Positions 1 to 6,532 of a stretch of 13,225 nucleotides of DNA are shown piece after piece. Position numbers and translations under genes: made by a program. Every line of letters starts with the position of its first letter. Within the stretch, counting starts at the first letter, position 1. Source of the stretch: an uncultured Curvibacter sp. (GTDB taxonomy: Bacteria > Pseudomonadota > Gammaproteobacteria > Burkholderiales > Burkholderiaceae); NCBI GenBank assembly GCA_946481355.1, contig CAMLNH010000030.1, forward strand, positions 1-13,225, written 5' to 3'. The notes under the pieces were generated by a model. It ran no database searches. It was given only the letters and a program-made list of their open reading frames with translations, and was not told the DNA's origin.

Positions 1-650
1 TCAAGCTCGGCGTTGATGAAAATCCGAAGAGCCTGAAATGTGCGCGTTGCAGGGTTCTGGCCCGGCTCGCGGGTTTTGACCGCGCCAGCCACGAGGTCGG
101 CCAGTTCTGCGGTGGTTGCAAGAGGACCCCGTTCTTCGCGCCGAGCAACAATCGCCTTTGCAATGGGGCCAGCAAACCGTTCTTCACCGTAGTCACGTAT
201 CACCTCCGCAATCTGACCGACTTCGGCCGTGGCCAACCAATCGGCCACGCTTTCGCCGCGCGTGGTGTCCATGCGCATGTCCAGCGGACCGTCAAAACGG
301 AAACTGAAGCCCCGCTCGGGGCTGTCGATCTGGGGCGAGCTCACACCCAGGTCCATCAGCACGCCCGCAGCGCTGGCAGGCGGCAGGTCGGCCAGATGGC
401 GAAAACCTTCGTGCCGAATGGAAAAACGCGCATCGGTGATGCGCGTTGCTTCGGCGATGGCTTCGGGATCCTTGTCGAAGGCCACAAGGCGCCCCTGTGG
501 CCCCAGCCGAAGCAGGATGAGGCGCGAGTGCCCACCCCGCCCGAAGGTGGCATCGACCCAGGTGCCCGCAGGTTCCGGGCCCGCGCCGCCCAAGAGGGCG
601 TCCACGGCTTCATCCAGCAGAACGGTGGTGTGTTGCAAAGGAGCTGTCAC
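1..650 (-). CDS. rsmH: 16S rRNA (cytosine(1402)-N(4))-methyltransferase RsmH, C-terminus cut by window edge
   Basis: Reading leftwards from a GTG at 648-650, the frame stays open to the window edge and gives 216 residues of RsmH (MraW). This SAM-dependent enzyme N4-methylates C1402 of 16S rRNA in the small-subunit P site. Visible family motifs are the SAM-binding glycine loop [11 protein letters not shown] (32-42), the acidic FDKDP (58-62), [12 protein letters not shown] (98-109), ERGFSF (112-117) followed by DMRMD, and TFQALRIF near the edge. The family is usually about 310 residues, so roughly the last third is missing. The GTG start is supported by a TGAGG Shine-Dalgarno at 657-661 with 6 nt spacing; it overlaps the TGA stop of mraZ, suggesting translational coupling. 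The mraZ-rsmH order is the classic start of the dcw cluster, so ftsL/ftsI/mur genes are expected beyond the left edge (inference). Confidence 0.96.
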   Translation of the reverse strand, partial: MTAPLQHTTVLLDEAVDALLGGAGPEPAGTWVDATFGRGGHSRLILLRLGPQGRLVAFDKDPEAIAEATRITDARFSIRHEGFRHLADLPPASAAGVLMDLGVSSPQIDSPERGFSFRFDGPLDMRMDTTRGESVADWLATAEVGQIAEVIRDYGEERFAGPIAKAIVARREERGPLATTAELADLVAGAVKTREPGQNPATRTFQALRIFINAEL

Positions 651-658
651 GGCGCGCC

Positions 659-1087
659 TCAGAACGAGAAGTCCTTGAAGACATCCGGCATCTCGCCCTG
701 CATGGCCTGGGCTTCCTGCTCGTCGTAGGTCGCCTTGTCCCAGAGTTCGAAATGATTGCCCATGCCCAGCAGCATGGTGTCCTTGCTGATGCCGGCCGCC
801 TGGCGCAGTTCGGGAGAGATCAGCACGCGCCCCGTGGCGTCCATCTCCACGTCCATGGCATTGCCCAGGAAGATGCGCTTCCACCACTGCGCGGCCATGG
901 GCAGGGCCGCGATGCGCTCGCGGAACTTCTCCCACTCGGGGCGCGGGAAGACCATGAGGCAGCCGTGCGGGTGCTTGGTGATGGTCAGCTGACCGGCCGC
1001 CGTGGCGCTGAGCACGTCACGATGCCGGGTCGGCACGGACAGCCGCCCCTTGGCATCCAGACTCAGCGACGAAGCCCCTTGAAACAC
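659..1087 (-). CDS. mraZ: Transcriptional regulator MraZ
   Basis: A 142-residue MraZ, the DNA-binding regulator at the head of the dcw cell-division and cell-wall cluster. The family forms ring-like oligomers from two AbrB/SpoVT-like swapped-hairpin modules per chain. Both are visible: DAKGRLSVP at 11-19 and the second copy [13 protein letters not shown] at 83-95. The C-terminus ends in FKDFSF, typical of proteobacterial members, and the length is normal. The start is GTG at 1085-1087, backed by AAGGGG at 1095-1100 with 7 nt spacing. rsmH follows 8 nt after the stop. Known MraZ proteins repress their own promoter through short 10-bp-spaced direct repeats. Such an array lies 50-84 nt upstream of this start, so autoregulation of mraZ-rsmH is likely here (inference from family knowledge and visible repeats). 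Confidence 0.97.
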   Translation of the reverse strand: MFQGASSLSLDAKGRLSVPTRHRDVLSATAAGQLTITKHPHGCLMVFPRPEWEKFRERIAALPMAAQWWKRIFLGNAMDVEMDATGRVLISPELRQAAGISKDTMLLGMGNHFELWDKATYDEQEAQAMQGEMPDVFKDFSF

Positions 1088-1136
1088 GCAAAAACCCCTT
1101 GTTCAGCACCAAAACGGGAGGGCGAAAAGCGCATGC

Positions 1137-1171
1137 GCACTTTTCACCACTTAATTGCACTTTTTTGCACT
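1137..1171 (-). promoter_or_regulatory. MraZ operator: four AGTG(C/G) direct repeats, 10-bp period
   Basis: Read on the minus strand, AGTGC, AGTGC, AGTGG and AGTGC occur at 1167-1171, 1157-1161, 1147-1151 and 1137-1141. They are exactly 10 bp apart with 5-nt A/T-rich spacers, which puts them on one face of the helix. Described MraZ operators have the same architecture: TGGG-type repeats with 5-nt spacers in E. coli and AAAGTG-type repeats in mollicutes. The first repeat overlaps the proposed -10 element, which fits repression. The operator assignment is inferred from architecture and position next to mraZ. Confidence 0.8.
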
Positions 1172-1196
1172 GTAGCAGCAAAACATTGCCGCACAA
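1169..1196 (-). promoter_or_regulatory. Putative sigma70 promoter of mraZ-rsmH (extended -10)
   Basis: On the minus strand, TGC followed by TACAGT (-10 at 1169-1174, extended-10 TG at 1176-1177) lies 16 bp from TTGTGC (1191-1196, a weak -35). Transcription would start near 1162, giving a leader of about 75 nt. Overlap with the MraZ repeats supports the placement. The -35 matches only three consensus bases, so this is a moderate call. Confidence 0.5.
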
Positions 1197-1221
1197 GGGG
1201 AGAGACGAGAATTTTTCAATG

Positions 1222-1304
1222 AAATCAAGGACTTAGAAACACTTTCACACAAATCTCGAGATCGAAAATCTCTTCTAAATGAAGGACTTAGCGTTTTGTG
1301 TGAA
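1222..1304. repeat. Compound direct/inverted repeat cluster between hslU and mraZ
   Basis: A 15-bp direct repeat, AAAT(C/G)AAGGACTTAG, occurs at 1222-1236 and 1277-1291 with one mismatch. Interleaved with it is a perfect 10-bp inverted repeat, TTCACACAAA (1244-1253) and TTTGTGTGAA (1295-1304). Between these arms lies a GAGAT/ATCTC hairpin (1258-1272) that overlaps the palindrome TCTCGAGA (1254-1261). The stretch is much more AT-rich than its surroundings. It lies upstream of the proposed mraZ promoter and downstream of hslU. It could be a binding site for a regulator other than MraZ, a second promoter region, or part of hslU transcript processing; no long T tract supports a simple terminator. 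I see no gene elsewhere in 1088-1382. Confidence 0.6.
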
Positions 1305-1382
1305 TGTGAAGCATGAAGGAGCATCCAGGCATGCCCGCATGCACCGTGACGGCGCAAAAACGCCACGGCAACACCCGCTGCT

Positions 1383-2711
1383 TCAAAGAATGTAGCGCGA
1401 GAGGTCCTCGTTACGGCTCAGATCGGCCAGTCGCTGGTCCACATAGGTGGCGTCGATACGCACGGTCTGGCCCTCCAGATGCGTCGCCTTGAAGCTCACC
1501 TCGTCGAGCAGACGCTCCATGACGGTGGCCAGGCGGCGCGCACCGATGTTCTCGGTGCGTTCGTTGACCTCATAGGCAATCCGCGCCAGCCGTGTGATGC
1601 CCTCGGGTTCAAACGCCAGCGTCACGCCCTCGGTGGCCAGCAGGGCCTGGTACTGCTTCACCAGCGAGGCATGGGTCTGCGTGAGGATGGCCTCGAAATC
1701 CTGCACCGAGAGCGAGGCCAGCTCGACACGGATGGGGAAACGCCCCTGCAACTCGGGGATCAGGTCGCTGGGCTTGCTCAGGTGGAAGGCGCCCGAGGCG
1801 ATGAAAAGAATATGGTCGGTCTTGATGACCCCGTACTTGGTGGACACGGACGTGCCCTCCACCAGCGGCAGCAGATCACGCTGCACCCCCTGGCGCGAGA
1901 CCTCGGCCGTGCTGCCGCCATCGCTGCGCGAAGTGACCTTGTCAATCTCGTCGATGAAGACGATGCCGTTCTGCTCGGCGTTCTGCAGGGCCTGGGCACG
2001 GATCTCCTCTTCGTTGACGAGCTTGGCGGCCTCCTCGTCCAGGATCATCTTCTGGGCCTCGGCAATCTTCATCTTGCGCAGCTTGCGTTTGCCCCCCCCG
2101 AGCTGACCGAACATGCCGCGCAGTTGCTCGGCCATGTCCTCCATGCCGGCCGGACCCATGATCTCGAGTTGCGGCTTGGGCTCGTTGACCTCAAGTTCGA
2201 TCTCGCGGTCATCAAGTGAACCTTCACGCAGTTTCTTGCGGAAGACCTGGCGTGCGGTGTTATCGCCCGTCTCGCTCGCACCGGGCTCGTGGCGCGGCGG
2301 CGGCACCAGCGCGTCGAGGATGCGCTCCTCGGCCGCGTCCTCGGCACGCGTGCGCACCTTCTTCATCTCGGCCTCGCGCGTCTGCTTGACGGCCACCTCC
2401 ATCAGGTCTCGGATGATGCTGTCCACGTCCTTGCCCACATAACCCACCTCGGTGAATTTCGTAGCCTCCACCTTGATGAAGGGCGCGTCGGCCAGCCGCG
2501 CCAGACGGCGTGCGATCTCGGTCTTGCCCACACCCGTGGGGCCGATCATGAGGATGTTCTTGGGCGTGATCTCGGGCCGCAGTGCGGCCTCGACCTGCTG
2601 GCGGCGCCAGCGGTTGCGCAAGGCGATGGCCACGGCACGCTTGGCGCCAGCCTGGCCCACGATGTGGCGGTCAAGTTCGGAGACGATCTCCTGAGGGGTC
2701 ATCGAAGACAT
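1383..2711 (-). CDS. hslU: ATP-dependent protease ATPase subunit HslU (ClpY)
   Basis: A 442-residue AAA+ unfoldase, full length (E. coli has 443). The hexamer unfolds proteins and threads them into the HslV peptidase in the cytoplasm. In order: the N-terminal HIVGQ element (16-20), Walker A GPTGVGKT (57-64), pore loop GYVG (90-93), an inserted I domain of roughly residues 108-240 rich in charged residues, Walker B IVFIDEID (250-257), LQGR with the likely arginine finger R324, sensor-2 GARR (390-393), and a C-terminal tail ending DLSRYIL. That tail is the element that docks between HslV subunits. The gene follows hslV after 34 nt. Two in-frame ATGs are possible (2709-2711 and 2700-2702); the first gives the [11 protein letters not shown]-terminus usual in this group. 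Neither has a clear Shine-Dalgarno, so coupling to hslV translation is possible. Confidence 0.98.
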   Translation of the reverse strand: MSSMTPQEIVSELDRHIVGQAGAKRAVAIALRNRWRRQQVEAALRPEITPKNILMIGPTGVGKTEIARRLARLADAPFIKVEATKFTEVGYVGKDVDSIIRDLMEVAVKQTREAEMKKVRTRAEDAAEERILDALVPPPRHEPGASETGDNTARQVFRKKLREGSLDDREIELEVNEPKPQLEIMGPAGMEDMAEQLRGMFGQLGGGKRKLRKMKIAEAQKMILDEEAAKLVNEEEIRAQALQNAEQNGIVFIDEIDKVTSRSDGGSTAEVSRQGVQRDLLPLVEGTSVSTKYGVIKTDHILFIASGAFHLSKPSDLIPELQGRFPIRVELASLSVQDFEAILTQTHASLVKQYQALLATEGVTLAFEPEGITRLARIAYEVNERTENIGARRLATVMERLLDEVSFKATHLEGQTVRIDATYVDQRLADLSRNEDLSRYIL

Positions 2712-2745
2712 GGTGGTGATCCGGAAAGCCTTCGGGACGTGGAGC

Positions 2746-3294
2746 TCAATCCAGCGTCTCGATGGTGTGGTTCATGTTGGTGTAGATGCAGAGCTCGCCC
2801 GCGATCTCCAGCGACTGCTTGACAATCTCGGCCGCGCCCAGCTGCGTGTGCTTGAGCAGGGCAATGGCGGCCGACTGCGCATAGGCGCCGCCCGAACCGA
2901 TGGCCACGACGCCGTGCTCGGGTTCGAGCACATCGCCATTGCCGCTGATGATGAGCGAGCATTCGCGGTCGGCCACAGACAGCATGGCTTCGAGCCGGCG
3001 CAATACGCGGTCGGTACGCCAGTCGCGCGTGAGCTCGATGGCCGCCCGCTGCAGATGGCCCTGGTGTTTTTCGAGCTTGGCCTCGAAACGCTCGAACAGC
3101 GTGAAGGCGTCGGCCGTAGCGCCCGCAAAACCCGCCAGTACTTTGCCGTGGTAGAGCTTGCGCACCTTGCGTGCCGTGCCCTTGACAACGATGTGGCCCA
3201 GCGTGACCTGACCATCACCGCCGATGGCCACCTGCAGGCCGTTGGCGGTCTGGCGCCGCACACTGACGATGGTGGTGCCGTGAAATTGTTCCAT
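2746..3294 (-). CDS. hslV: ATP-dependent protease peptidase subunit HslV (ClpQ)
   Basis: A 182-residue proteasome-beta-like peptidase that forms the double-hexamer chamber of HslVU. The N-terminus is MEQFHG followed by TTIVSVRR, so the catalytic N-terminal threonine would be Thr7 after propeptide removal; many bacterial HslVs have only Met before it. Also visible are GGDGQVTLG and [20 protein letters not shown], both characteristic of the family. A longer frame reaches 3354 through GTG codons, but the extra 20 residues have no family counterpart and cross the likely promoter, so I chose the ATG at 3292-3294. No well-spaced Shine-Dalgarno is present; GGGG lies only 1 nt before the ATG. hslU follows in the same operon. 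Confidence 0.97.
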   Translation of the reverse strand: MEQFHGTTIVSVRRQTANGLQVAIGGDGQVTLGHIVVKGTARKVRKLYHGKVLAGFAGATADAFTLFERFEAKLEKHQGHLQRAAIELTRDWRTDRVLRRLEAMLSVADRECSLIISGNGDVLEPEHGVVAIGSGGAYAQSAAIALLKHTQLGAAEIVKQSLEIAGELCIYTNMNHTIETLD

Positions 3295-3296
3295 GC

Positions 3297-3325
3297 CCCA
3301 TATTGTCCGGCATACGCTTGCCAAG
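3297..3325 (-). promoter_or_regulatory. Putative hslVU promoter, possibly heat-shock-like
   Basis: On the minus strand, TTGGCA (3319-3324) with a 16-bp spacer to TATGGG (3297-3302) gives a sigma70-like reading. CTTGGC (3320-3325) with 14 bp to CAATAT (3300-3305) loosely resembles a sigma32 arrangement, which would fit because E. coli hslVU is heat-shock controlled. Either reading puts the transcription start almost at the hslV ATG. Matches are partial. Confidence 0.3.
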
Positions 3326-3345
3326 CCTGCGAGATGGTTTTGATG

Positions 3346-3422
3346 CACGGGCACCCGTGGAACCGGCTTTGCCGGGCCGCTGGGTGCGCCCCCCTTGAGG
3401 GGGAGGCGGCCTTTGGGCCGCC
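3346..3422. repeat. REP-like block of four tandem stem-loops
   Basis: Four perfect short stem-loops follow one another: CACGGG/CCCGTG (3346-3359, 2-nt loop), CCGGC/GCCGG (3363-3375, 3-nt loop), CCCCC/GGGGG around TTGA (3390-3403), and GGCGGCC/GGCCGCC around TTTG (3405-3422). The block fills most of the spacer between the STAS gene stop and hslV. Blocks of this style, with CCCCTTGAGGGG followed by a GC hairpin, are familiar to me from comamonad intergenic regions, so it is probably a dispersed extragenic palindrome. On the minus strand it sits just after the STAS gene's stop codon's far side, upstream of hslV; it is symmetric enough to form RNA hairpins in either direction. No T tract follows, so terminator function is uncertain. 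Confidence 0.65.
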
Positions 3423-3436
3423 ACAGGGGTGTTTCT

Positions 3437-5296
3437 CTACGCTGCGCGGGGAACGACGCGCGCGTGCTCGGAAATGCCGATCACGTTGAAGAAGGCCGCG
3501 ACCATGCGGTTGACATCACGGAACTGCACCTGGCAGCCCTTGCCCTGCTGCTCGGCCACCCAGTTCAAGATGCTGCCGGCGGCCGAGAAGTCGACCCGGA
3601 TCAGGCGGGCACAGGACACGACCATGCGGGTCGAGCCTTCCATGCCCTTTTCGAGCTTGGTCAGCACCTCGGCGGCGTCACCGATGATTTCGCCGTAGAG
3701 CTCGACCACGGCGGGCGGCTGCTCCTCCAGCCCGGCCGGGACCGTGAGGCTGCGCAAGGGGTCGTCCCACATCGAATGGGGCTCATCCCAGCGCGAGCGG
3801 ATGTCCTCGGCCTCGGCTTCGGCCGGGTCGTTCAGGCCCTGCAGGTCGCAGCTGCAGCGGGGCTCCTGCCAGGACGGCGGCGAGACCTCGTAGGTGACGC
3901 AGTAGTCGAGAGCCACGAGTTCGAAGGCGTCCTGCAGACGCATGATGCGCAGCGCGTCCATGCGCAGCTGCCAGCACATCGGGTCCACGCTGCGGTCACC
4001 CGAGGGCGTGAGCGCCAGCAGCGCGCGCTCCAGGTTGGTGTGGCCGCGAAAGACCAGCACGGCCGGCGTGACACACCACTGCGCCACCATCTCGGACAGC
4101 GGGGGCACGGCATCGGGGGAGATGGTCACCAGGGCCTGCCAGTCCAGCACCAGGGGGCCGGGCACGCGTAGCAGGGCCACCAGCTCCTCCAGTGCCGAGG
4201 CACCAAGCTGGGCCGGGCTGCTCCAGTCGGCCGGGCTGGCTGACGAAGTGCTGGGGCGTGCCTTGACCGGCGCGGTGCTCTTGCTGCGGCCCAGCATGTC
4301 GGGCATGGAGAACCAGGCCGGCGCCGAGCGGCCATAGCGGTCGGCAAATTCCAGCGCCACGCTGTCGAAGCGGGCCTGCTGACCGGTGGCACGGTAAAGG
4401 TCGAACAGGGCCGACATCCAGGTCTCGGCCAGCTCGGGGCGCTGCTCGGCGGACGCGAGTGCGGCCATCAGGCTCTCCTCGGCGCCGGCATCGTCACCGT
4501 TGGCGTAGCGGATGGCGGCGTCCTCGAGATCGGGGTCGGTCAGGTTGTCGACCGGCACCTGGGCATAGAGGCGCTGGGTGGAAAAACCGGCGCCCATCGG
4601 CATGCGCGCGCCCCCCTGCGGCAGGGGCTGCGGACGGCTGATGGGCCGGCTCGCACTGGCCGCCAGCCCCTGGCGCAGGGCCATGGAAGCCGGCATGGTG
4701 GGCGAAGCGTCGGCGAGCTGGGTCGGGATGTATTCACCCCCCTCGGGCTCGCTCCACTCGGAGCTGCCCGGGCGCAAGGCCGAGGCCTCGGTGGGTTCGA
4801 AGTGGCTGTCGTCGCCGCCCGAGGTGGCCGCCGCATCTGGCTCGGAGGGCACGGTGGTCGGAGGCTGGGTCGGACCGGCTTCGGGCTTGAGGCCCGGACC
4901 GGAGGCCATGGGGAAGGCCCCGGCGCGCGAGGCCGCCTCCTTGCCCTTCCACCACTGGCGCGACATCTGGGCCTCGATCTCGTCGATCTTCTTGGGGGTC
5001 TCGGCACGGTCGTCGTGGTTCGACGTCATGCTGCTCTGGAAGAAGGAGGGGCGACCCGCCTGGTCCGGCGGCCCCAGGGGATCGCGACGGCGCAGCTTGC
5101 GCAGGTGATCGAACTCGCGCTTACGCACAAAGTCGTTCTGCCGCTTGCGCTCGATCATCTCCTTGAGCGCTTCCTTGCTGTAGCCGCCCTCGGCTTCAGG
5201 CTCCTTCTGGTCAAGCTCGGACCAATCCTTGGTCGGATTGCGCACGAACTTGGCCACCTTGGACAACAAGCCGGACCGGTTTTCCTCTTCAGCCAT
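3437..5296 (-). CDS. STAS-domain-containing protein of unknown function
   Basis: A 619-residue soluble protein with no signal peptide or membrane segment. Residues 1-75 are charged and rich in basic residues ([20 protein letters not shown] at 51-70). Residues about 80-245 are Pro/Ser/Gly-rich and probably disordered. Residues about 250-330 look helical and TPR/FimV-tail-like ([20 protein letters not shown] at 297-316). Two STAS-like stretches follow: a weaker one at about 365-430 ([12 protein letters not shown] at 382-393) and a clearer one at about 528-616 ([20 protein letters not shown], 560-579). STAS domains usually mediate protein contacts in anti-sigma antagonists, transporters and MlaB-like lipid-transport subunits; no partner is encoded nearby. 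The ATG at 5294-5296 gives a plausible conserved N-terminus, although its AGGA is only 1 nt away. It lies 45 nt after dksA, probably in the same transcript. Function is unknown to me. Confidence 0.85.
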   Translation of the reverse strand: MAEEENRSGLLSKVAKFVRNPTKDWSELDQKEPEAEGGYSKEALKEMIERKRQNDFVRKREFDHLRKLRRRDPLGPPDQAGRPSFFQSSMTSNHDDRAETPKKIDEIEAQMSRQWWKGKEAASRAGAFPMASGPGLKPEAGPTQPPTTVPSEPDAAATSGGDDSHFEPTEASALRPGSSEWSEPEGGEYIPTQLADASPTMPASMALRQGLAASASRPISRPQPLPQGGARMPMGAGFSTQRLYAQVPVDNLTDPDLEDAAIRYANGDDAGAEESLMAALASAEQRPELAETWMSALFDLYRATGQQARFDSVALEFADRYGRSAPAWFSMPDMLGRSKSTAPVKARPSTSSASPADWSSPAQLGASALEELVALLRVPGPLVLDWQALVTISPDAVPPLSEMVAQWCVTPAVLVFRGHTNLERALLALTPSGDRSVDPMCWQLRMDALRIMRLQDAFELVALDYCVTYEVSPPSWQEPRCSCDLQGLNDPAEAEAEDIRSRWDEPHSMWDDPLRSLTVPAGLEEQPPAVVELYGEIIGDAAEVLTKLEKGMEGSTRMVVSCARLIRVDFSAAGSILNWVAEQQGKGCQVQFRDVNRMVAAFFNVIGISEHARVVPRAA

Positions 5297-5327
5297 GTCC
5301 TGATTATGTGTGCGGCAAGGTGGCGGG

Positions 5328-5344
5328 TGATCTGTCGGAGATCA
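5328..5344 (-). repeat. Short hairpin spanning the dksA stop codon
   Basis: TGATCT and AGATCA form a perfect 6-bp stem around a 5-nt loop. The dksA TGA (5342-5344) is the first three bases of the stem on the minus strand. No T tract follows. It may be a 3'-end stabiliser or chance. Confidence 0.35.
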
Positions 5345-6352
5345 ATCCCCGAACATCTTCTGCTTGAGCTCGCGCCGCTGCTGGGCCTCAAGCGACAGGG
5401 TGGCCGTGGGACGGGCCAGCAGACGGCCCACGCCGATGGGCTCGCCGGTCTCGTCGCAGTAGCCGTAGTCGCCGGCGTCGATGCGGGCGATGGACTGTTC
5501 GATTTTCTTGAGCAGCTTGCGCTCGCGGTCGCGCGTGCGCAGCTCCAGCGCGTGCTCTTCCTCGATGGTGGCGCGGTCGGCCGGGTCGGGCACGATCACG
5601 GTGTCCTCGCGCAGGTGCTCGGTGGTCTCACCGGCGTTGGTCAGGATGTCCTGTTTGAGCTGCTGCAGGCGCACGCGGAAGGCGGCCAGCTGCTTGTCGT
5701 TCATGTACTCGCTGTCGGGCATGGCCATCAGCTCTTCGTCGCTGAGCTGATCGGCGGGCTTGGTCTTCCAGTTGTTGGCGAGCTTGGGGTCCTTCTTGAC
5801 GGACGAAGGCAGAGGGGGGGCAATCAGGGTCTGGGACATGGTCGGAACGTAACTGGCCTTCACGGCATTGGATGCCGAAGTCTGGGCCATGGATGGGACG
5901 GTGAGCTGGGCCAGCCGGGCCGAAGCCTTGGCCGTGCGCACCGGCGCTTCGGGCACCGACGACTTGACCGGCGCCGGAGCGGGTACGGCCTTCAGCGGCG
6001 CTTTGACGGGCACTGCCTTTGCCGCGGCTTTCACCGGTGGCTTGGCGGGCGTTTTCGCAGGGGCCTTGGCGGCCGGCTTGGCAGCACTCTTGCTCTTGGT
6101 GGCGGGCGCCTTGGCTGGCGCCTTCTTGGCCACGGGTTTCGCGGCGGCCTTCTTCGCCACAGGCTTGGCGACCGGCTTCTTGGCAGCCGGCTTGGCCACG
6201 GCCTTCTTCGCCGCACCAGGTTTGGCGGTCTTCACGGCCGGTTTGGCCTTGGCGGCCGGCTTGGCGGCGGCTTTCTTGGGGGCCGGTTTGGCCTTGCCCG
6301 CAGCGGATTTGGCTTTGGAAGACACGGACACCTTTCCTGGTTTGGCTTTCAC
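5342..6352 (-). CDS. dksA: DksA-family RNA polymerase-binding regulator with long basic N-terminal tail
   Basis: A 336-residue protein, about twice the length of E. coli DksA (151). The C-terminal half, roughly 200-336, is DksA-like. It has a coiled-coil region with the tip acidic motif DPADRA (D256, D259, A261), matching the DxxDxA that reaches the polymerase active site with ppGpp, then the helix LELRTRDRERKLLKKIE. The zinc-finger region reads GYCDETGEPIGVGRLLARPT then LSLEAQ: only Cys299 remains of the usual four zinc ligands. Residues 1 to about 130 are almost entirely Lys, Ala, Pro and Val in AAKP/VAKK-type repeats, like histone-H1-like bacterial proteins, and probably bind nucleic acid (inference). 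The start is GTG at 6350-6352 with AGGAG at 6360-6364, 7 nt away. It probably co-transcribes with the downstream STAS gene. Confidence 0.93.
   Translation of the reverse strand: MKAKPGKVSVSSKAKSAAGKAKPAPKKAAAKPAAKAKPAVKTAKPGAAKKAVAKPAAKKPVAKPVAKKAAAKPVAKKAPAKAPATKSKSAAKPAAKAPAKTPAKPPVKAAAKAVPVKAPLKAVPAPAPVKSSVPEAPVRTAKASARLAQLTVPSMAQTSASNAVKASYVPTMSQTLIAPPLPSSVKKDPKLANNWKTKPADQLSDEELMAMPDSEYMNDKQLAAFRVRLQQLKQDILTNAGETTEHLREDTVIVPDPADRATIEEEHALELRTRDRERKLLKKIEQSIARIDAGDYGYCDETGEPIGVGRLLARPTATLSLEAQQRRELKQKMFGD
5963..6316 (-). repeat. Low-complexity Lys/Ala/Pro coding repeats in dksA
   Basis: The coding DNA for about residues 13-130 of the DksA-type protein is built from near-repeats encoding AAKP, VAKK and APAK units. 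Such DNA is prone to replication slippage, so tail length probably differs among relatives. The antisense strand of this stretch reads as a Gly/Leu/Ala-rich open frame that is a by-product of the bias. Confidence 0.7.
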
Positions 6353-6401
6353 TTCTTGTCTCCTGGCAGGCGGGGCCTGCGCGCATTTCTTCTGGCCTGC
6401 T

Positions 6402-6430
6402 GTTATACCCTCAATGCGGGGCCACCCAGC
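6402..6430 (-). promoter_or_regulatory. Possible dksA promoter (-10 TATAAC)
   Basis: On the minus strand TATAAC (6402-6407) matches five of six -10 consensus bases and would give a leader of about 45 nt before the dksA GTG. The hexamer 17 bp upstream, GCTGGG (6425-6430), is a poor -35. The remaining spacer up to the GTPase stop (6431-6532) shows no gene and no convincing terminator. Confidence 0.3.
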
Positions 6431-6532
6431 ACACGAAGCCGAAATTTATGGCGCGCGAGTGTACTGCCGTTCACGCGCCATGGACAGGGGTTGCGAAACA
6501 ACGACAGCCCCGTGCACATACCGCGGCCCAGC

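Noticed and set aside
1151..1366. A 71-codon minus-strand frame in the hslU-mraZ spacer
   Set aside because: It starts with GTG without a Shine-Dalgarno, runs through the repeat cluster and the proposed promoter, ends inside the MraZ boxes, and resembles no protein I know.
1320..1382. Intrinsic terminator after hslU
   Set aside because: There is a GGCG-TTTTTG-CGCC hairpin-like stretch and a GCATGC pair, but the outer stem has a bulge and no T tract follows on the minus strand.
1479..2219. Plus-strand open frames across hslU
   Set aside because: They are shadows of a full-length, highly conserved gene on the opposite strand, with no ribosome sites or domain content.
3295..3354. 20-residue N-terminal extension of HslV
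   Set aside because: It begins at a GTG with no ribosome site, crosses the likely promoter, and would bury the catalytic threonine well behind a non-family sequence.
6402..6420. Zur half-site (TATAAC plus following A) upstream of dksA
   Set aside because: Only one half matches; the opposite arm is not present, so it is read as a -10 element instead.
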